Assembly (NCBI GenBank): GCA_018666775.1
Contig: JABIXC010000017.1
Location: forward strand, 577,451-641,450
Source of the DNA: Rhodospirillales bacterium
GTDB lineage: Bacteria; Pseudomonadota; Alphaproteobacteria; SMXQ01
DNA length: 64,000 nt
Direction: 5' to 3'
The position numbers and the translations under genes are program-made. The notes under the pieces are model-generated. The model saw nothing but the letters and a program-made list of their open reading frames with translations, was not told the DNA's origin and ran no database searches. This document shows positions 44,946-52,684 of this stretch, piece after piece. Numbering within the stretch: the first letter of the stretch is position 1; every line of letters begins with the position of its first letter.

Positions 44946-46265
44946 TTACTTTTTACAAATGATATGCGTGGCTTCAGTCCCCGGGCCTGAATAAACCAGG
45001 GTGCAGGTCATGCCAGGTTTCACGCTTTTGCGTTTGACCTTTTTGCCATTGATGCTGACCTTAGTGCGCGATCCTGACACCTTGGCCTTCACTTCTTTGC
45101 CCTTATACATGATGTAAATGCGCCGACCACCGCGTTTGACCTTGGTCACCTTTCCTGTGTGACGGGGCAGTTCTATTTTTACCGTTTTCACCTTGCCCCT
45201 GTAATTAGTCATTTTTTCCACATTGGCAAGAACGGCCTTGGGCGCAGATGCAATCTTGATCACCATGTCTTGAACTTCCTGACCAGAAACAGGAATGATG
45301 GTGCGTTTTTGACGTTTGGCATCTTTGATAAAGGCTTTATCCGCAGCCATATCCATAAACGCCTTGCGCACAGCAGCAATCCGGTCTTTCGGCACGCCCG
45401 GGCCCATAACATAGGGCCGGCCCATCGCTTTATTGGTCAGCACCAGTGAAAAGTACGTTTTTACATCCGCAACTTTCAGGTTCGGTAAAACCCGTTCACG
45501 GGTGATAAATTTACCAATCATCGGCACACCCATCGCTGTCATGGTTGGGTCTTTCTTCAAAGAGACCTGAACCAGAACATTAATGCGATTATCAGAGATC
45601 AATTTTGCATTCAACAAGCTGAACGACGACCACGACTGGCTGATGCCATCCACTTCGCCGCGCTGCATGGAAAGATGCACCGCAGGGGTTGCCGGATAGC
45701 CACGCACAATACGGAACTTGGTTCCCAAGGTATTGTTGATCAGCGCCGGGATTTGTTCCAGATCATTCGGCCCGGTCGATCCCATCACCGCTTCGGTGGT
45801 AAAGGCATCTTCAAATTTTTGAACCTTTGCCGTCTTCATCAAAGAGATCATGCCCGCCTCACTGGACAGACTGCCAATCCAGTAAAATTTGATGGGATCA
45901 AACCGTGGGCCTTTGCGCCCCAAAATCTGAATCATGGGTGCTGTGCGCTGAATTGCACCGATGACGGTGCCGTCCTGGGGGGCAACGTTATAGACATAGT
46001 TCGCGGCAACAATAGAGGCCGCGCCCACCTTGTTCTGAACCAGAAAATCAGGCTTGCCGGGAATAAAATTCCCAAGATGGCGTGCCATGGTCCGGGCATA
46101 GGTGTCATACCCACCACCGGCGCCTGAGCCAACAATGATCTTCATCCGTTTGGATTTATAGAAATCTGCAACCGAAGCCGCATCCGATACGGTTGGGGCG
46201 AATGCACCTGCAACCGCAATGGCCGATCCGAGGATAATGCCGCTAACAAAATTTAATTTTATCAT
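44946..46265 (-). CDS. Orphan TctC/Bug-type receptor with one RGGR/GMTC module
   Basis: A 439-residue secreted receptor. The signal peptide ends near residue 28 (SDAASVADF). The TctC fold shows IVGSGAGGGYDTYARTMA, almost the same as in the receptor at 2073. A Lys-rich linker and module follow at 376-439: VKRGGRRIYIMYKGK, VSGSRTKVSINGK, KPGMTC and Cys 16 positions later in HIICKK. CAGGGAGAC precedes the ATG. There is no adjacent TctAB. Confidence 0.9.
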   Translation of the reverse strand: MIKLNFVSGIILGSAIAVAGAFAPTVSDAASVADFYKSKRMKIIVGSGAGGGYDTYARTMARHLGNFIPGKPDFLVQNKVGAASIVAANYVYNVAPQDGTVIGAIQRTAPMIQILGRKGPRFDPIKFYWIGSLSSEAGMISLMKTAKVQKFEDAFTTEAVMGSTGPNDLEQIPALINNTLGTKFRIVRGYPATPAVHLSMQRGEVDGISQSWSSFSLLNAKLISDNRINVLVQVSLKKDPTMTAMGVPMIGKFITRERVLPNLKVADVKTYFSLVLTNKAMGRPYVMGPGVPKDRIAAVRKAFMDMAADKAFIKDAKRQKRTIIPVSGQEVQDMVIKIASAPKAVLANVEKMTNYRGKVKTVKIELPRHTGKVTKVKRGGRRIYIMYKGKEVKAKVSGSRTKVSINGKKVKRKSVKPGMTCTLVYSGPGTEATHIICKK

Positions 46266-46364
46266 TCATTTGTCTCCCTGATTGCTCTTGTTGGTCCTTA
46301 CCCGCTTATTCAGGCAGATGAACCTTATCGTTATGGTTTCTAACTGTTATATCCCAAAACGTCC

Positions 46365-46395
46365 CAAGGCGCCCTCCCAACGGGAGGACGCCTTG
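46365..46395 (-). terminator. Terminator after the receptor gene at 46414
   Basis: Stem CAAGGCG/CGCCTTG continuing into CCTCCC/GGGAGG with a short loop. On the minus strand it is followed by GGACGTTTTGGG, so the T run is short. Confidence 0.65.
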
Positions 46396-46413
46396 TTTGT
46401 TGTGGACGGACGA

Positions 46414-47718
46414 CTAACCTTTGCAGTTGGCTGAATAGGCCAATCCGCCTTTGCCGTAATAGCTGACGGTGCAAACCATTCCGACTTTAAGGTTTTTAAC
46501 TTTGCTTTTCTTGCCGTTGATCTTGGTCTTGCGGCCAAGTTTCTTTTCACGCGCCTTGAACTTCCAGGTCGTGCCTGATTTATCCTTGAAGGTGAACTTC
46601 ATCTTACGGCCCTTGCCCTTGATCTTGGTAATCTTCAGGCCTTTGACCTTTTTCTTCTTGGCCTTGCTGATCTTGATCGAACGCATTTCGGAATAAATGA
46701 TCCGCGCCCGGTCACCCACGGCCTTTGGATAGGCATAGAGTTTCGCCAAAAGCTTTTCAGCATCGGGACCGGAAATTGGATCAACTTCCATAGAGGCCTT
46801 TTCGATGTCCGCCTTGAAATCGGCCTTGGTCATCATTGTAGAGAAAGCCTTACGCAGTGCCGCTGCACGCGCAGGATGCGTACCAGGTGCCAGGATGAAC
46901 GGACGGCTCAATTCCTCCCACATGAAGATGGCTTCCATAACCTTGCGATCTTCGTCGGACTTGGCAAACTCAAGAACGGATGGAACACCGGGAAGATCGG
47001 CACGCCGTCTTACTGAAAGAAGGGCGACGACCTTAACAAATTTATCCTTGAGCCATTGCGCCCTGATCTTTTTCAATTGTGTCCACGCCCAGGCGCCGAC
47101 ACCCTGTACTTCGCCACGTTCCATGGCCATGGTGCTTTCACCGGTAGAGCCATAACCAACCACCACCTTGAACTTTGTGCCAAGAACCTGATTGAGCACA
47201 CGTGGATAAACGCCACCGCCCGAACGGGCAGACGTTGCGCCGAGAACGATCTGTTTCTCCATCGCCTGTTTCAGGGTTGTGACACCCGAATCGCTTCTTG
47301 AAAATAGCACCGAGCTGCCACGGGTATAAACCCCAAGCCAATAGAATTTCCTTGGATCGAACCGGGCACCTGCTGCACCGATATAGGCTTCCCGCATGGC
47401 CGCGGGATGGGCGTGGCCAATGACCGAACCATCCTTCGGGGCCTTGATGGCAAGCCAGTTCAAAAGGCGCAGACTGCCTGCACCCGGCATGTTCTGGGTG
47501 ATGACCCGGGGGGTGCCTGGAATATATTTGCTGATATGCCGGCCGACCACGCGGCCGCCACGGTCATAGCCGCCGCCCGGGCTGAACCCGACAATGACTT
47601 TGACCCGTTTCTTTTTATAAAAATCGCTCACATCATCTGCAAATGCCGGAGCAGAAGCGATGGCGCCACCAACGGCAGCTGAAAGCATTGCAGCTGCCAA
47701 AAATTTCATTGAATTCAT
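46414..47718 (-). CDS. Orphan TctC/Bug-type receptor with divergent RGGR/GMTC module
   Basis: A 434-residue secreted receptor. The signal peptide spans about 1-27 (SAPAFADDVSDF). The receptor fold carries VIVGFSPGGGYDRGGRVVG and NMPGAGSLRLLNWL. The C-terminal 68 residues are the most divergent copy of the module: the first motif reads KGKGRKMKFTF, then NGKKSKVKNLKVGMVC and a Cys 16 positions later. I chose the ATG at 47718 (AGGGAGAAG upstream, leader follows). It is the upstream member of a pair with 44946, separated by a terminator. Confidence 0.88.
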   Translation of the reverse strand: MNSMKFLAAAMLSAAVGGAIASAPAFADDVSDFYKKKRVKVIVGFSPGGGYDRGGRVVGRHISKYIPGTPRVITQNMPGAGSLRLLNWLAIKAPKDGSVIGHAHPAAMREAYIGAAGARFDPRKFYWLGVYTRGSSVLFSRSDSGVTTLKQAMEKQIVLGATSARSGGGVYPRVLNQVLGTKFKVVVGYGSTGESTMAMERGEVQGVGAWAWTQLKKIRAQWLKDKFVKVVALLSVRRRADLPGVPSVLEFAKSDEDRKVMEAIFMWEELSRPFILAPGTHPARAAALRKAFSTMMTKADFKADIEKASMEVDPISGPDAEKLLAKLYAYPKAVGDRARIIYSEMRSIKISKAKKKKVKGLKITKIKGKGRKMKFTFKDKSGTTWKFKAREKKLGRKTKINGKKSKVKNLKVGMVCTVSYYGKGGLAYSANCKG

Positions 47719-47940
47719 TTTCTTCTCCCTGTGTTGTGCCAATAACTGCGTATTGACCAAACGAATCATGTTCTTAAACGAACGCGTTGCTGTTCCCTTG
47801 TTGAATAGCTTCGTTTGGTATTAAACACTGGAAAAACCCATTTTGATAGGGGGCTAATCGCCCATATTTGGCAAGAACCCATCATAAAGGCCTAAAAAAC
47901 CAGCTCATCTGGCCAAATCACAGCCATCTCACAGCCATCT

Positions 47941-48630
47941 CTATGCAAATTGTGCAAAAAAATTGAGGCAGAACCATTTTTGGAACTGCCTGACCGTGTC
48001 ACTCGCCCCCTCCAGGGTAATGACTTCGTGCTTTAATGCATGATCAAGGGACACATGCCCCATCCACACTTTCACCATGTCGCGAATGTGTGAAGATACG
48101 AAGATATCCGGTTCAAAGCCCGGATCTTTGATGCAGATATCCACATCCCCATCTTGAAATAGCAACCAATACCGCCGCCGGTTAGCGGGAACGCCATCAA
48201 ACTGAAACTGGGCAACAAAGCGGCCCTTGACCGGTGCCTCATTCGCTGAAACGCTGCGACGGATATCCCACATTAAAAGATCAGGATCGAGATTTTCATC
48301 GGCAACCAGATCATCGCGCACCCATTTCTGAGCCCATATCCCCATGCTTTCAAGAATGGGAAACAGCGCCTTTCCAGCTTCGGTAATGTGATATTCGAAC
48401 CCTTTGCCCTTCAAAACAGGCGTGCGGGACAAGATTCCGCTATATTCAAGTTCCTTAAGCCGGGCGGAGAGAAGCGCCGATGACATTCTGGGCACCCCTG
48501 ACTGGATTTGATTAAAGCGTGTGCTGCCACAATAAAGTTCCCGTACAATCAGGGGGACCCAACGTTCTGCCAAAATTTCTGCTGCCCGTGCAATGGGGCA
48601 ATATTGCCCATAGCCCTTTGATTTAGCCAT
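47941..48630 (-). CDS. HxlR-family transcriptional regulator with C-terminal extra domain
   Basis: A 229-residue regulator. The N-terminal winged helix (about 8-105) has the family Cys in QYCPIARAAEILAERW (Cys11), RFNQIQSGVPRMSSALLSAR as recognition region and YHITEAGKAL as wing. HxlR proteins are usually 100-150 residues; the additional 120 residues (FVAQFQFDGVPANRRRYWLL to the end) resemble a sterol-carrier-like (SCP2) fold that may bind the effector. GGGAGG precedes the ATG. It is divergent from the acyl-CoA dehydrogenase at 48767, with an inverted repeat between them. Confidence 0.88.
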   Translation of the reverse strand: MAKSKGYGQYCPIARAAEILAERWVPLIVRELYCGSTRFNQIQSGVPRMSSALLSARLKELEYSGILSRTPVLKGKGFEYHITEAGKALFPILESMGIWAQKWVRDDLVADENLDPDLLMWDIRRSVSANEAPVKGRFVAQFQFDGVPANRRRYWLLFQDGDVDICIKDPGFEPDIFVSSHIRDMVKVWMGHVSLDHALKHEVITLEGASDTVRQFQKWFCLNFFAQFA

Positions 48631-48684
48631 TTTCAATGCCTCCCAAGTATCACACAGATCATACCGGGTTCCCCGCCATCGATT

Positions 48685-48744
48685 CAACTTCATATATTGA
48701 AGTTGTCAGAATCGTTATTTGGCGTAATCCTGTCATCAACTTCA
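48685..48744. promoter_or_regulatory. Probable operator: inverted repeat CAACTTCA-N5-TGAAGTTG plus a third half-site
   Basis: The divergent intergenic region holds a perfect 8-bp inverted repeat (48685-48692 and 48698-48705, spacer TATAT). A third copy of the half-site CAACTTCA is at 48737-48744, 22 bases before the acyl-CoA dehydrogenase start. This is the size and placement expected for the binding site of the neighbouring HxlR regulator acting on both genes. Confidence 0.65.
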
Positions 48745-48766
48745 AATTAAATGCAGGAGAAACATC

Positions 48767-49909
48767 ATGAGCAAATCGATCAACCTTCAGACTTTGGTTC
48801 ACACAATCGGGCCTGCGATGGCCGACATATCCCAAGAGGCAGATGCTAACGATACCTTCGTTCAGGAAAATTATGATGTTCTCAAAAAGAACAACGTGTT
48901 TTCCGCCCTGGTGCCAGAAGCCCTTGGCGGGGGGGGTGTCAAGCATTCGGAAATGTGCGCATTCATTCGTACCCTTGCAACCTATTGTCCTTCTACTGCC
49001 CTGGCGCTTTCTATGCACCAGCATCTGACAGCAGCCGCGGTTTTTAATTACAAACACGATCGCCCGGGCTGGCAGATTCTGGAGAAAGTCGCATCAGGAC
49101 AAGTCATCCTTATCAGCACCGGGGCAAATGACTGGCTGGAATCCAATGGCGCGGTGGAACGGGTCGAAGGCGGATACAAGGTCACAGCCAAAAAGCCCTT
49201 TGCCAGTGGATCGCCTGCGGGCACGGTGCTGGTTACCTCCGCCCCCTATCAAGACCCAAAAGAAGGCTGGAAGGTGCTTCATTTCCCAGTCCCGCTTGCA
49301 TCAGACGGGGTCTCTTTTGGTGATGATTGGCGGGCCATGGGGATGCGGGGCACGGGGTCACAAACGATCAGCCTGGATGGTGTTTTTGTACCCGATGAAA
49401 CCATCGCCCTCAGCCGACCTCAAGGGGAATACCACCCGGCATGGAACGTTATCCTGACGGTTGCCCTGCCACTGATCATGTCTGCTTATCTTGGGGTTGC
49501 CCAAACCGCCGCCAAAATTGCCACAACACAGGGGAAACGCAGGGCCGGTGACCCTGCAACCGCCTATTTAATGGGTGAAATGGGCAACCGCCTAACCACG
49601 GCACAGGTTGCTGTGGAAAGCATGGTCGCCATCACCAACGACTGGGATTTTGATCCAGCAACTGCTGTCGCGGGAGAGATATTGGCGCGCAAAACCATCG
49701 CTGCCAATGCAGCCATTGCAGCGACAGAGAAAGCAATGGAGGTTGCAGGCGGTGGTGGGTTTTTCAGGAAATTGGGATTGGAGCGACTGCTTCGTGATGT
49801 TCATGGGGCGCGTTATCACCCGCTTGGGGAAAAGCCGCAGCAGCAATTCTGTGGTCGCCTTGCCCTGGGCCTTGACCCCATTGAGGGAAAAGAAGAAGCA
49901 AAACTGTAA
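48767..49909 (+). CDS. Acyl-CoA dehydrogenase-family flavoprotein
   Basis: A 380-residue protein with the acyl-CoA dehydrogenase fold: alpha N-domain (1-115) containing ALVPEALGGGGV and PSTALALSMHQHLTAAA, beta domain with AKKPFASGSPAG and RGTGSQTISLDGVFVPDE, and C-domain with VAGGGGFFRKLGLERLLRDV. The His in QHL and the short form resemble the flavin-dependent monooxygenase/desulfurisation branch as much as beta-oxidation enzymes, and the general-base Glu is not evident. CAGGAGA precedes the ATG. It is probably controlled by the HxlR protein. Confidence 0.85.
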   Translation: MSKSINLQTLVHTIGPAMADISQEADANDTFVQENYDVLKKNNVFSALVPEALGGGGVKHSEMCAFIRTLATYCPSTALALSMHQHLTAAAVFNYKHDRPGWQILEKVASGQVILISTGANDWLESNGAVERVEGGYKVTAKKPFASGSPAGTVLVTSAPYQDPKEGWKVLHFPVPLASDGVSFGDDWRAMGMRGTGSQTISLDGVFVPDETIALSRPQGEYHPAWNVILTVALPLIMSAYLGVAQTAAKIATTQGKRRAGDPATAYLMGEMGNRLTTAQVAVESMVAITNDWDFDPATAVAGEILARKTIAANAAIAATEKAMEVAGGGGFFRKLGLERLLRDVHGARYHPLGEKPQQQFCGRLALGLDPIEGKEEAKL

Positions 49910-50020
49910 AAAGGAACGGCGGAATTCTCCCAGTTCATACTTATTTAACGGTAGTGACCTAAGGTTTACAGCTACTTATGGGCTAACTACCTACGCAATC
50001 GTTTGGGGAGACAACGACCT

Positions 50021-50935
50021 ATGAACACACGGTTTTCAACACAATCGGACGCTAACAACAGCGCCAGCACAAGCGAAATGCAGCCCGCATTTGAAGTGCT
50101 TGATAACATCTCTAAAGAATTGCAGGGATTGAGTGATGAAGTCGATCAGGTCACCTCGGTTTCAGAACAGGTTAAGGCCATTGCTTCCCAGACCAATCTT
50201 TTGGCACTGAACGCGACCATTGAAGCGGCCAGGGCCGGTGATGCGGGTCGAGGGTTTTCTGTTGTTGCCAGCGAAGTTAAAGAATTGGCAGGCCAAACCC
50301 GAAAAGCCACTGAACAGATCAGGGAAACCCTTGATGCCCTGAACCACAAGATTGAACAGCTGAACCTTCATAACAAAGAAGCCCGCACTGTTATTAAAGA
50401 AGCTGAAAAATCAATGCTTGCCAGCATGGCACAGTCAAACATGGTGGCAGAGCCCGACATGGGCCCCTCCTCCGTGCTTCCCATGAACCAACCGGCCACC
50501 ATCGCACCCGAAGCAAAGCCTGCGCCGGATAATGGCGCTGACTTTGGTTTGGTTCAGGAAACCTTCAAAATGGTTGAACCGATCGCCGAAACAGCCGCAG
50601 ATTTGTTCTATACCCATCTTTTCGAACTTGATCCCAGCCTGCGTACCTTGTTCAAGGGCGACATGGTGGAACAGGGCAAGAAATTAATGACAACCCTGAA
50701 AGTAGCGGTTGAAGGATTGGATGATCTGGACAGACTGGTCCCTGTCGTCCGTGTTCTGGGCCTGCGCCATCTTGAATCTGGCGTCAAAGAGGCACATTAC
50801 GCAACCGTAGGTGCTGCCCTGCTTTGGACTCTGGAACAAGGGCTTGGGGATGCCTTCACACCGGATGTCAAGAATGCCTGGGCCAATGTCTATGGTGTTC
50901 TATCCGAAACCATGATTGATGCAGCGTATTCCTGA
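50021..50935 (+). CDS. Soluble chemotaxis-transducer hairpin fused to a C-terminal flavohaemoglobin-like globin
   Basis: A 304-residue cytoplasmic protein without membrane segments. Residues about 30-115 are the methyl-accepting-protein signalling hairpin ([38 protein letters not shown]) that normally contacts CheA/CheW. A Pro/Ala-rich linker (about 145-172) joins a globin at about 175-300. The globin has Tyr197 (B10), Gln218 (E7), proximal His250 and Tyr260, matching flavohaemoglobin globins. In known globin-coupled sensors the globin is N-terminal and of the protoglobin type; here order and type are reversed. The hairpin is short and lacks the long methylation helices. It starts at the ATG 50021 (GGGGAG upstream). 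Confidence 0.88.
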   Translation: MNTRFSTQSDANNSASTSEMQPAFEVLDNISKELQGLSDEVDQVTSVSEQVKAIASQTNLLALNATIEAARAGDAGRGFSVVASEVKELAGQTRKATEQIRETLDALNHKIEQLNLHNKEARTVIKEAEKSMLASMAQSNMVAEPDMGPSSVLPMNQPATIAPEAKPAPDNGADFGLVQETFKMVEPIAETAADLFYTHLFELDPSLRTLFKGDMVEQGKKLMTTLKVAVEGLDDLDRLVPVVRVLGLRHLESGVKEAHYATVGAALLWTLEQGLGDAFTPDVKNAWANVYGVLSETMIDAAYS

Positions 50936-51021
50936 TCTAGGGCAGCACAATCCAATCTGGTTTTTAAAGCAGGCGGATTTCAAAGATGCACCTATCCACA
51001 AACAGGATATGACAACGTCAC

Positions 51022-51519
51022 ATGAGTAATTTCATCGATCAGCGGCTAAAACTATTGTCAATCGACAACGCCGTAAAAGCCAAAATCGAAAAAATTCGGC
51101 CTGTCATTTATGAAAATTTCGATGACATCGTTGCAAAGTTTTACAAGCACATCATGTCATTTCCTGCAGGTGAGAAAATTTTCAAAGACAATGCAATGCT
51201 GGTAACTCTTCCAGAAAAGCAAAAAGCCCATTGGATCGCTTTGTTTTCTTGTAAATTTGACGATGCCTATCAAAAGAATTCCATGAACATTGGTCGGGTC
51301 CACTTTAAATATGGCGTCGCGCCGTATTTGTACATTGCGGGTTATAATTTTTTCCAATGTGAATTAATCAAAGTCATTACCTTCCGCCATGCAAGCGACC
51401 CCGATCTATGTGACATGCTGACAGCATTGACCAAATTGGTTGCCCTGGACATGGACATTGCCTTGTCTGCCTACACCCGTGAATATTGGCAGGATACCCC
51501 GCAGCGAGAAGCTTCGTAG
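51022..51519 (+). CDS. Stand-alone protoglobin (globin-coupled-sensor globin domain)
   Basis: A 165-residue haem protein equal to the sensor half of globin-coupled chemotaxis receptors. It has KAHWIALFSCKFDDAYQKNS, then IGRVHFKYGVAPYLYIAGY, in which His94 is the probable proximal ligand. It ends right after the last globin helix with no output domain. It lies 86 bases after the transducer-globin fusion, in the same direction. Oxygen or NO sensing, presumably signalling through a partner, is inferred. Confidence 0.87.
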   Translation: MSNFIDQRLKLLSIDNAVKAKIEKIRPVIYENFDDIVAKFYKHIMSFPAGEKIFKDNAMLVTLPEKQKAHWIALFSCKFDDAYQKNSMNIGRVHFKYGVAPYLYIAGYNFFQCELIKVITFRHASDPDLCDMLTALTKLVALDMDIALSAYTREYWQDTPQREAS

Positions 51520-51571
51520 GGAAACAAACCGCCATAATTTTGCGGATCACTGGGCATAAATACCCACAGTT

Positions 51572-52684
51572 TCAATCATCTGATATCGCTGCAATCTGGC
51601 CCTGTTCATTGGCGCGAAACTTGCCAGAAGGATTGCCTTCCAATGTGCCATGATCCAGCCATTCAAGGGCTGTACGACGCTGGATATGTCGCGCGCGTTC
51701 CCACATCATAAAATGCGATGCACAGGCAATGCGCAGGAACGCCTTGTGTGGGGTCCCCAGATCACCATACAGATCAATGTTGGATTCCAGCAATCGATCG
51801 CATTCCCCAACCATCACCAGGGCGGGGATGGAAAACCTTGAAGCCCCGTTTCGGGTCCACCCCCAATAGGTGCGCGTTGGACCGCGCAATCCACCCCATT
51901 GAGCGCCAATGGGGTCTGCCTCTGCCCCTGCGCGCCAAACAATATCAAAAAGGGCTTCATCTTCCACCTGGCCATCACATTTGATGTTCGCGCGCCACCG
52001 AACATTCTCACCGAATTCACGGGATTGGAAAAGTGTTGGGTAACCGGGGGCAGGCATTACGGATGGCGGCGCATCGGGGCCATCAGGCAGATAATTCGAT
52101 GATGCCCAAATGACCACCCGCTCAACCTTTTCAGGATGCGCTAAGGCATAGGTCCCCACACGAATGCCGCCGCCAGACCAGCCGATTAACTTCACCTTAT
52201 CCACCCCCCGAAGATCACGGATAAAGTCCACCACAGCATTGATGTCTGCTGTTTCACTGTCTGAGTTCGCCAGACAATAGGGATAAGACGCGCCTTCATT
52301 TGTATCTCCAGCCACACCCGGCAACAGGGATTCACGCTCTTTGGGAGAAAGATTGTTGATGTCCGCTTGCAACGGTAATGCAGACCGGCCATGGCCCGTC
52401 ATGTCCAAAGCAAACACGTCATAACCATTTTTAGCCAAAAATTCCATCCAACTGTAATCGGGATATGGGCAATCAAACGCAACAGAACAGGGCCAAAACC
52501 CACCATGGATCATCAGCACCACTTGGCCTTCATCGACATGTCCATCAGGCCGGCCAGCAATATCACCAGAACACTTTTCACGCAAAAATTGCTTCATGGT
52601 TTGTCCCGCAATAGCGGGGACTGTAGAGACATGTTCCACATAGCGATCAATGGTTTTGATCTCTGTACTGGTCGTCTGGTTCAT
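51572..52684 (-). CDS. Alpha/beta hydrolase
   Basis: A 370-residue alpha/beta-hydrolase. Oxyanion-hole region VVLMIHGGFWPCS lies near residue 57. GWSGGGIRVG is the nucleophile elbow (Ser). Asp in MVGECDRLLESN and His in CASHFMMWE complete the triad. No leader. It overlaps the PhoD stop by 4 bases (ATGA), so the two are translated together. Substrate is unknown; an ester or amide of an organic acid is possible. Confidence 0.85.
   Translation of the reverse strand: MNQTTSTEIKTIDRYVEHVSTVPAIAGQTMKQFLREKCSGDIAGRPDGHVDEGQVVLMIHGGFWPCSVAFDCPYPDYSWMEFLAKNGYDVFALDMTGHGRSALPLQADINNLSPKERESLLPGVAGDTNEGASYPYCLANSDSETADINAVVDFIRDLRGVDKVKLIGWSGGGIRVGTYALAHPEKVERVVIWASSNYLPDGPDAPPSVMPAPGYPTLFQSREFGENVRWRANIKCDGQVEDEALFDIVWRAGAEADPIGAQWGGLRGPTRTYWGWTRNGASRFSIPALVMVGECDRLLESNIDLYGDLGTPHKAFLRIACASHFMMWERARHIQRRTALEWLDHGTLEGNPSGKFRANEQGQIAAISDD

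Noticed and set aside
47915..47940. Short direct repeat TCACAGCCATC as an attachment site
   Set aside because: Only two adjacent copies, no integrase or tRNA gene nearby.
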